Assembly: GCA_947259865.1 (NCBI GenBank)
Contig: CAMYNZ010000107.1
Location: forward strand, 1 to 10,316
Length of the DNA stretch: 10,316 nucleotides
Direction of reading: 5' to 3'
Origin: an uncultured Desulfobacterales bacterium
GTDB lineage: Bacteria; Desulfobacterota; Desulfobacteria; Desulfobacterales; G020354645
The number at the start of each line of letters is the position of its first letter. The first letter of the stretch is position 1. The position numbers and the translations under genes are program-made. Below the pieces are notes generated by a model. The model worked only from the letters and a program-made list of their open reading frames with translations, searched no databases and was not told the DNA's origin. Positions 5,286-10,316 of the stretch are shown here, one piece after another.

Positions 5286-7574
5286 GTGGCAAAACCGCTT
5301 GTCGTTGTTGAATCACCGACTAAAGTCAGAACATTAAAGAAATACCTCGGCAAAAGCTATAACATTGCGGCAACTGTCGGGCATATAAAAGATCTGCCCC
5401 AAAAAGAAATGGGTATAGATGTCGAAGACGGCTTCAAACCCAAATACAAAACCATTCCGGGCAAACAGAAAGTAATAAAGACACTAAGACAGGCAGCCGG
5501 TGATGCAACGGTTGTATATCTGGCCCCCGACCCTGACCGAGAGGGTGAAGCCATCGCCTGGCACACGGCTGATGTACTTAAAAAAACCGGAAGAAAATTT
5601 CATCGTGTACTGTTCCATGAACTCACCCAAAATGCAATTAAAGAGGCCCTTGCGGCACCCGAATCGTTGAATCGCAGCAAGTATGAGGCCCAACAAGCCC
5701 GGCGTATTCTCGATCGACTCGTTGGATACCAGATTTCTCCTTTGTTGTGGCGAAAAGTGAAAGGCGGATTGAGTGCCGGCCGAGTGCAATCTGTCGCTTT
5801 ACGAATCATATGTGACCGTGACCGTGCCATCCAGGCCTTTGAAACGGAAGAATACTGGTCTATAACTGCCCATCTTGAATCGGATTCACCCCCGCCGTTT
5901 TCTGCCAAACTGGTCAAAAAGGAAGATAAAAAAATAAAAATACCAAATGAAGCCAACGCATCCATGATTGTGGCCGAGGTTTCAAAGCACGAATTTAGCG
6001 TTGATAAAATTCGGAAGCGAACCATCAAGCGTAACCCCCTGCCCCCTTTTACCACCAGCAAATTACAGCAGGAATCCATCCGAAAATTAAGGTATTCCGC
6101 TAAAAAAACCATGGTAGTCGCCCAGCAGCTATACGAAGGTGTTGAACTCGGACCGGGTGAGTCCGTCGGACTCATCACTTACATGCGCACTGACTCAACC
6201 CGAATTGCTGAAGAAGCGGCCATCGAAGCTTTGGAATTGATTCGAGACCGCTTTGGTAAAAACTTCGCCGTGGATAAGCCCAGGTTTTTTAAGAATAAAA
6301 AAAAGGTCCAGGATGCTCACGAAGCCATTCGGCCGACATCCGTATTTAATACACCCGAAAAGGTGGCCCCTTATCTTTCCAGCGAACAATTGGCCCTGTA
6401 TCGCATCATCTGGCAGCGGTTTGTGGCTTCTCAAATGCAGCCGGCACTGATAAATAATGTTTCCGTGTCGATAAGGGCCGGATCCTATGTGTTTACAGCC
6501 AGCGGCTCTTCCGTTAAATTTGCGGGTTTTATGGCGCTTTACCAGTCAGTAGACGATGAGATCCAAAGTGAAAAAGAAAAGAAAATGGAAAACTTTCCGG
6601 CGCTTAAAGAAGGAATGATCTTAAAACTCATCAAATTAGAACCCAAACAGCATTTTACCCAACCGCCGCCAAGGTTTTCTGAAGCATCGCTGGTAAAGGA
6701 ACTGGAAGAAAACGGCATTGGTCGACCGAGCACCTATGCCACAATTTTATCGACTATTAGAGAAAAAGGATACGTTGAGCTGGCCAAGGGATATTTCAAA
6801 CCGAACGAGCTCGGTTTTATAGTTAATGATCTTCTGGTTGAAAATTTTCCCGAAATAATGAATGTCGAATTCACCGCTAATATGGAGGATAATCTGGACC
6901 GTGTGGAATCGGCTGAAGCTAATTCCCAGGATATTTTGAGCAGTTTTTACGGTCCTTTCAAGGTAAAGCTGGAGGCTGCAACTGATGGAATGCTGAGTGT
7001 TAAGGGGGTGGGGATACCAACGGGTCTTTCCTGCCCGGAATGCAAAAAAGAGCTTCATATCAAAGTCGGCAAAAACGGCCATTTCCTGGCCTGCAGCGGA
7101 TATCCGCAATGCAAATATTCCCGGGATTACACCCGTGATGAGAAAGGCCGCGTTCAGCCCCTGGAACCCGTCACTCCACCTCCGATCGATGCGGTTTGTG
7201 ATAAATGCGGCAAACCGATGGTTACAAAGCGGGGGAAATTTGGTGAGTTTCTGGCTTGCAGCGGATATCCGGACTGTAAAAACACCCGTTCGTTAAACGC
7301 TAAGGGATCCGGAAAATCAACCGGCGTCAGCTGCCACGCCAATGGCTGCGACGGTGAAATCGTAGAGAGAAAATCCAAACGCGGTAAAATTTTTTACGGC
7401 TGCAGCCGGTTTCCTGATTGTAAAAATGCCATGTGGGACAAACCGGTAAACAGGCAGTGTCCCGTGTGCGACGCCAAATTCTTGGTGGAAAAAACATCCA
7501 AAAAGGAAGGTACTTTTTTTGCCTGTCTCACCGAAGGCTGCGACTTCAAAACCTCAGATCACAAAAAAGCTTGA
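5286..7574 (+). CDS. topA: DNA topoisomerase I (type IA)
   Basis: This enzyme relaxes negatively supercoiled DNA by transient single-strand cleavage. The 762-residue product opens with a Toprim domain: Glu9 in VVVESPTKV, and the DxDxE acidic triad in APDPDREGE (Asp82, Asp84, Glu86). SAGRVQSVALRII (163-175) and the active-site block GLITYMRTDST follow, with catalytic Tyr299 and Arg301. ELEENGIGRPSTYA (472-485) is also typical. The C-terminus carries four zinc-ribbon units with cysteines at 583/586/603/609, 638/641/658/664, 683/688/706/712 and 725/728/747/752; the third has a wider first cysteine pair. GTG 5286 is supported by GAGGAA (5275-5280) and by Toprim starting at residue 4. All catalytic residues are present. 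The stop codon overlaps a promoter-like TTGACA. Identification is firm. Confidence 0.98.
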   Translation: MAKPLVVVESPTKVRTLKKYLGKSYNIAATVGHIKDLPQKEMGIDVEDGFKPKYKTIPGKQKVIKTLRQAAGDATVVYLAPDPDREGEAIAWHTADVLKKTGRKFHRVLFHELTQNAIKEALAAPESLNRSKYEAQQARRILDRLVGYQISPLLWRKVKGGLSAGRVQSVALRIICDRDRAIQAFETEEYWSITAHLESDSPPPFSAKLVKKEDKKIKIPNEANASMIVAEVSKHEFSVDKIRKRTIKRNPLPPFTTSKLQQESIRKLRYSAKKTMVVAQQLYEGVELGPGESVGLITYMRTDSTRIAEEAAIEALELIRDRFGKNFAVDKPRFFKNKKKVQDAHEAIRPTSVFNTPEKVAPYLSSEQLALYRIIWQRFVASQMQPALINNVSVSIRAGSYVFTASGSSVKFAGFMALYQSVDDEIQSEKEKKMENFPALKEGMILKLIKLEPKQHFTQPPPRFSEASLVKELEENGIGRPSTYATILSTIREKGYVELAKGYFKPNELGFIVNDLLVENFPEIMNVEFTANMEDNLDRVESAEANSQDILSSFYGPFKVKLEAATDGMLSVKGVGIPTGLSCPECKKELHIKVGKNGHFLACSGYPQCKYSRDYTRDEKGRVQPLEPVTPPPIDAVCDKCGKPMVTKRGKFGEFLACSGYPDCKNTRSLNAKGSGKSTGVSCHANGCDGEIVERKSKRGKIFYGCSRFPDCKNAMWDKPVNRQCPVCDAKFLVEKTSKKEGTFFACLTEGCDFKTSDHKKA

Positions 7575-7597
7575 CAAGGTATTTAACGGTTGATACT
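7571..7597 (+). promoter_or_regulatory. Candidate promoter of the ilv leader and ilvBN
   Basis: A perfect TTGACA (7571-7576) overlaps the last codons of topA. GATACT (7592-7597) matches four of six -10 positions, including the conserved second A and final T, but the spacer is only 15 bases. TACTTA at 7594-7599 would give a 17-base spacer but a worse match. Transcription would begin near 7604, about 27 bases before the leader-peptide ATG, which is sensible for an attenuated operon. Confidence 0.45.
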
Positions 7598-7630
7598 TAG
7601 ATCATAATTAAATCGAGCGCATAATTTATC

Positions 7631-7720
7631 ATGAAAAACTTAATTGCCATTGACAACCTTGTGAGCATCATTATTCTCCTCGTAGCTGATATACTTATTA
7701 GTTGCGAGACAAAGGGTTGA
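7631..7720 (+). CDS. Branched-chain amino acid leader peptide (ilvBN attenuator)
   Basis: A 29-codon frame (ATG 7631, TGA 7718-7720) encodes a peptide beginning MKNLIAIDNLVSIIILLV. Seven Ile, five Leu and two Val make 14 of 29 residues; codons 13-18 are an unbroken Ile-Ile-Ile-Leu-Leu-Val run. This is the composition expected of leader peptides such as IlvL and IvbL, whose translation senses charged tRNA-Ile, tRNA-Leu and tRNA-Val. The stop codon lies inside the RNA segment that forms the antiterminator, and an intrinsic terminator begins 32 bases later, just before ilvB. The ribosome-binding site is weak (GAG at 7615-7617). A role in the cell other than regulation is unlikely. Composition, position and alternative RNA structures together make this persuasive, although expression is not shown. 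Confidence 0.85.
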   Translation: MKNLIAIDNLVSIIILLVADILISCETKG

Positions 7721-7794
7721 TAATGGCATAGCAACAGCAAACACAAAAAAACAAAATCCGTTATCAGCCCAAAGCTGGTAACGGATTTTTTTTT
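7645..7794 (+). promoter_or_regulatory. Transcription attenuator controlling ilvBN
   Basis: Three competing helices can be drawn. Segment 1 (7645-7660, inside the leader ORF) pairs with segment 2 (7713-7728) with one A-A mismatch and two G-U pairs. Segment 2 (7714-7726) pairs instead with segment 3 (7758-7770) in a continuous 13-bp antiterminator with two G-U pairs. Segment 3 (7753-7768) pairs instead with segment 4 (7774-7789) to form the terminator. A ribosome stalled at the Ile/Leu/Val run (7667-7684) would cover part of segment 1 and free segment 2 for the antiterminator. A ribosome reaching the stop codon (7718-7720) would cover segment 2 and let the terminator form. This is the classical amino-acid attenuation logic; the pairings are seen in the sequence and the mechanism is inferred. 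Confidence 0.8.
7753..7794 (+). terminator. Intrinsic terminator of the ilv attenuator
   Basis: A 16-bp stem (7753-7768 with 7774-7789, one G-U pair) with the 5-base loop CCAAA is followed by a nine-T run (7786-7794). The GC-rich part is AATCCG/CGGATT plus CAGC/GCTG. The A-rich tract on its left would act as a T-run for the other strand, so it could terminate in both directions. It lies 40 bases before the ilvB start and is best read as the attenuator terminator. Confidence 0.9.
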
Positions 7795-7834
7795 GTAAAC
7801 CTGGTCATTAAATAAAAATAAAAAAGGAATTGTT

Positions 7835-9520
7835 ATGAAATTAACCGGCGCACAAATTCTTATGGAAATACTGAAAACGGAAAAGGTGGATACCATCTTT
7901 GGTTTCCCTGGAGGAGCAGTTATTGACATTTATGATGAACTGGCCAAATCTGATATACAGCACGTTTTGGTCCGTCACGAGCAAGGAGCGGTGCATGCTG
8001 CAGATGGCTACGCCAGAGCCAGCGGCAGTACAGGTGTTTGCCTGGTAACCTCCGGTCCCGGTGCCACAAATACTGTTACCGGCATTGCCTCGGCTTTTAT
8101 GGATTCAATCCCTTTGGTCATCATATGCGGCCAGGTTCCCACGAGTCTTATCGGCAATGACGCCTTCCAGGAAGTTGATATCGTGGGCATTACCCGCCCC
8201 TGTACAAAGCATAATTATCTTGTCCAACATATTAACGATCTTCCAAAGGTTCTTAAGGAAGCCTTTTACCTGGCCCGATCCGGCCGCCCGGGCCCCGTGC
8301 TGGTAGATATTCCTAAAGATGTGGCCAAGGCCGAGCTCGAGTATTCAGCTCCGGATGATATCACGCTTAAATCGTATAACCCGACGTATCAACCCAATAT
8401 GTGGCAGTTACAAAAAGTTATTGCCCTCATCGAGCAGGCTGAGCGGCCTATTATTTTCGCCGGCGGTGGGGTCATACTTTCAAAGGCCGCTGAAGAACTA
8501 ACCGAATTTGCCCGTAGATGCCAAATTCCGGTGACAACATCGCTCATGGGACTGGGTGCATTCCCGGGTACAGACCCGTTGTGGCTCGGTATGCTCGGTA
8601 TGCATGGCACCTACCGGGCCAACATGTGCACCGGGCAATGCGATTTGATGATTTCCATCGGTGTGCGTTTCGACGATCGCGTAACCGGCAAGACCGACGC
8701 TTTTGCAGCCCAGGCAAAAATCGTGCACATCGATATCGACCCAACATCTATTCGTAAAAATATCCCTGTCACCATACCGATTGTCGGCGATTGCAAAATC
8801 AGTCTGGGACATCTCAACGATCTCACAAAAGATTTTGATCCGGGCAATATCAAACCCAGGCGACAAAAATGGCTGGACCAAATCCAAGAATGGAAAAACA
8901 CCAATCCGCTTGCGTATAATCAGGAAGGTATTATCAAGCCGCAATACGTTGTTGACAAACTATTCCAGCTGACAAATGGGCAAGCGATCATCACGACCGA
9001 GGTCGGGCAAAACCAGATGTGGGCTGCCCAATATTATCATTTTGATCAACCCGGCCATTTTATTACGTCCGGTGGGCTGGGGTGCATGGGTTTTGGTCTT
9101 CCGGCTGCGATCGGCGCCCAGGTCGCCTGCCCTGATAAACTGGTAGTGGATGTTGCCGGAGACGGAAGTATTCAAATGAACATTCAAGAAATGGCAACTG
9201 CCGTTCAGTACTGCTTGCCGGTTAAGGTTGTCATTTTGAACAATGGTTATCTGGGGATGGTAAGACAGTGGCAGGAATTATTCTATGACAAACGCTACGC
9301 TTGCACCGGCATGGATTATGCCCCCGACTTTGTAAAACTGGCTGAGGCTTACGGCGCCATCGGTCTAAGGGCAGCCAAGCCGGAGGAAGTGGAGCCGGTG
9401 CTCTCGGAAGGGCTCGCGGCTAAAAAACCTGTCATTATGGATTTTGTGGTCGAACAGGAAGAAAATGTCTATCCCATGGTACCGGCAGGAGCACCAATTA
9501 CGGAAATGCTGCTGGTTTAG
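7835..9520 (+). CDS. ilvB: Acetolactate synthase (AHAS), large catalytic subunit
   Basis: This thiamine-diphosphate enzyme condenses two pyruvates to 2-acetolactate, or pyruvate with 2-oxobutyrate, at the first common step to valine, leucine and isoleucine. The 561-residue product has an N-terminal pyrimidine-binding domain with catalytic Glu49 in VRHEQGAVHAADGYARASG (46-64) and the AHAS-type VPTSLIGNDAFQEVD (101-115). The central FAD-binding domain includes RFDDRVTGK (278-286). The C-terminal pyrophosphate domain carries the cofactor motif running from GDGSIQMN (442-449) to NN (469-470). Length is typical. AAGGA (7824-7828) sits six bases before the ATG. Its expression is probably governed by the attenuator just upstream. 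ilvN follows after 23 bases, in one operon. The FAD-region and AHAS-type motifs argue against other enzymes of the same fold; the name could equally be ilvI. Confidence 0.97.
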   Translation: MKLTGAQILMEILKTEKVDTIFGFPGGAVIDIYDELAKSDIQHVLVRHEQGAVHAADGYARASGSTGVCLVTSGPGATNTVTGIASAFMDSIPLVIICGQVPTSLIGNDAFQEVDIVGITRPCTKHNYLVQHINDLPKVLKEAFYLARSGRPGPVLVDIPKDVAKAELEYSAPDDITLKSYNPTYQPNMWQLQKVIALIEQAERPIIFAGGGVILSKAAEELTEFARRCQIPVTTSLMGLGAFPGTDPLWLGMLGMHGTYRANMCTGQCDLMISIGVRFDDRVTGKTDAFAAQAKIVHIDIDPTSIRKNIPVTIPIVGDCKISLGHLNDLTKDFDPGNIKPRRQKWLDQIQEWKNTNPLAYNQEGIIKPQYVVDKLFQLTNGQAIITTEVGQNQMWAAQYYHFDQPGHFITSGGLGCMGFGLPAAIGAQVACPDKLVVDVAGDGSIQMNIQEMATAVQYCLPVKVVILNNGYLGMVRQWQELFYDKRYACTGMDYAPDFVKLAEAYGAIGLRAAKPEEVEPVLSEGLAAKKPVIMDFVVEQEENVYPMVPAGAPITEMLLV

Positions 9521-9543
9521 AACGGCTTAGAAAGGATTTAACA

Positions 9544-10032
9544 ATGCTGGACGAAAAGCATATCTTCTCCATGCTGGTGGACAATAAACCCGGTGTTCTC
9601 TCCCGGGTATCGGGATTATTCAGCGGCAGAGGTTTCAATATTGAAAGTCTGGTGGTCGCTGAAACGGTTGATCCCCAGGTGTCGAGGATCACCATCTCTA
9701 CTAAAGCTGATAAACCGATTACTGAGCAAATCGAAAAACAGCTCAATAAGCTGGTAAATGTCATAAAAATTCGGGATCTCACCGGCCCGGATTCTGTAAA
9801 ACGCGAAATGGCGCTTATTTGTGTCAGCGCAAAACCGGAACACCGCGCTGAAATTCTCAGGATAGTTGATATTTTCAGGTGCAAAGTAATTGACGTTGGA
9901 AAGCATCACTACATTATCGAAGTCACCGGCGACGAGGGCAAAATAACGGCATTGCTAAAACTCTTGAAGCCTATGGGGATCAAAAAGCTTGCCAGAACAG
10001 GACCATTGGCATTGCTCAGAGAGCCTAACTAA
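9544..10032 (+). CDS. ilvN: Acetolactate synthase, small regulatory subunit
   Basis: The small subunit activates the large subunit and confers feedback inhibition, usually by valine. The 162-residue product has an N-terminal ACT domain (about 5-80) with NKPGVLSRVSGLFSGRGFNI (14-33), the typical ligand-binding loop region, and a C-terminal ACT-like domain (about 85-160), including HRAEILRIVDIFRCKVIDVG (100-119). The length matches the full-size IlvH type, not the short E. coli IlvN. AAAGGA (9531-9536) lies seven bases before the ATG. It is 23 bases after ilvB and shares its transcript. The TAA stop directly abuts a mobile-element-like repeat and lies in the putative CTAA target duplication, so the insertion spared the reading frame. 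The name could also be ilvH. Confidence 0.96.
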   Translation: MLDEKHIFSMLVDNKPGVLSRVSGLFSGRGFNIESLVVAETVDPQVSRITISTKADKPITEQIEKQLNKLVNVIKIRDLTGPDSVKREMALICVSAKPEHRAEILRIVDIFRCKVIDVGKHHYIIEVTGDEGKITALLKLLKPMGIKKLARTGPLALLREPN

Positions 10033-10312
10033 TTCAGGGGTCGGGGGAGTTTTTTGACGAGGTCGCTACATAAATCATCAGCGACTGCATCGTGCAAACT
10101 CATACATAAGGGGTCGTAGCCAAAGAACAGCGATCAGGCATTATAACAACAGGTTAGGAGTAAAATCAACATCGTGCTCCCAAGACACCTTTGGGTTACC
10201 GCCTGTTCTTTGGCAACGCTCCCTAATGCCTTCAGGCAGTGCACGATTTCGCTGCTGATAATTCATTGCGCTAGTATCAAAGGTTGGCAGGAAAAACTTT
10301 CCGACCCCTAAA
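10033..10312. mobile_element. MITE-like element with terminal inverted repeats
   Basis: TTCAGGGGTCGG (10033-10044) matches the reverse complement of the right end, CCGACCCCTAAA (10301-10312), at 11 of 12 positions. Further in, AGTTTTT (10049-10055) faces AAAAACT (10292-10298). CTAA lies directly outside both ends (10029-10032 and 10313-10316), a possible 4-bp target duplication. Inside are more perfect inverted pairs: CAGCGA 10079-10084 with 10249-10254, ATCGTGCA 10089-10096 with 10240-10247, GCCAAAGAACAG 10119-10130 with 10203-10214, and AGGCATTA 10136-10143 with 10224-10231. No transposase gene is present, so it would need one supplied elsewhere. The right boundary is at the window edge and cannot be fully tested. 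Confidence 0.6.
10141..10266 (-). CDS. Small ORF inside the MITE-like element
   Basis: On the minus strand an ATG at 10266 opens a 41-codon frame that ends at a TAA (10143-10141). The product starts MNYQQRNRALPEGIRERC and ends VDFTPNLLL. The frame is also open upstream of the ATG through the terminal repeat to the window edge, so a longer product is possible. No family is recognised and no clear ribosome-binding site was found. It may be a decayed transposase fragment or a chance frame within the repeat. Confidence 0.2.
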   Translation of the reverse strand: MNYQQRNRALPEGIRERCQRTGGNPKVSWEHDVDFTPNLLL

Positions 10313-10316
10313 CTAA

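Noticed and set aside
5600..6178. Minus-strand open frame of 192 codons inside topA
   Set aside because: It is opposite conserved topoisomerase motifs and its low-complexity serine/arginine content marks it as a shadow of topA.
7575..7834. T-box or other tRNA- or metabolite-sensing riboswitch upstream of ilvB
   Set aside because: The leader is too short, no T-box-like conserved sequence is visible, and the leader peptide plus competing helices account for the structure.
7597..7929. Minus-strand open frame of 110 codons over the ilv leader
   Set aside because: It overlaps the start of ilvB and crosses the terminator hairpin. The plus-strand leader peptide explains the region better.
10033..10316. 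Intact insertion sequence with a transposase
   Set aside because: Only a 41-codon unrecognised frame is present, far too short for a transposase; a non-autonomous element fits better.

Overview
The window is a stretch of bacterial chromosome carrying seven complete housekeeping genes, all on the + strand: yajC, secD, secF, dprA, topA, ilvB, ilvN. Gene content and order (Sec accessory genes, then dprA-topA, then acetolactate synthase), TTG and GTG starts with good Shine-Dalgarno sites, and AT-rich inverted repeats between genes suggest a deltaproteobacterial lineage (Desulfobacterota, perhaps Desulfobacterales). That placement is inference from gene order and repeat style; no marker gene proves it.

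Layout. Bases 1-359 hold a small inverted-repeat element, a candidate promoter and a hairpin ahead of yajC. Bases 360-3791 encode YajC, SecD and SecF, the membrane complex that works beside SecYEG. The 245-base gap between yajC and secD is unusually structured: a long imperfect inverted repeat is followed by a possible 30-codon upstream ORF that ends two bases before the secD start. dprA follows secF after 47 bases. A 337-base gap with a near-perfect 24-base inverted repeat separates dprA from topA. topA encodes a type IA topoisomerase with four C-terminal zinc ribbons.

Between topA and ilvB lies the best regulatory find: an unannotated 29-codon leader peptide in which about half the codons are Ile, Leu or Val, including an uninterrupted run of six. 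It is followed by a strong intrinsic terminator. Three mutually exclusive RNA helices can be read by eye, giving a complete transcription-attenuation device for ilvBN. A promoter-like TTGACA overlaps the topA stop codon.

ilvB and ilvN encode the catalytic and regulatory subunits of acetolactate (acetohydroxyacid) synthase, the first common step of branched-chain amino acid synthesis. Directly at the ilvN stop codon sits a roughly 280-bp MITE-like element with terminal inverted repeats and a possible 4-bp CTAA target duplication. It fills the window to its right edge, where ilvC might be expected next.

No tRNA, rRNA, CRISPR array, phage gene or intact transposase was seen. The genes are conserved; the interest lies in the non-coding DNA and in an apparent two-helix insertion in SecF.
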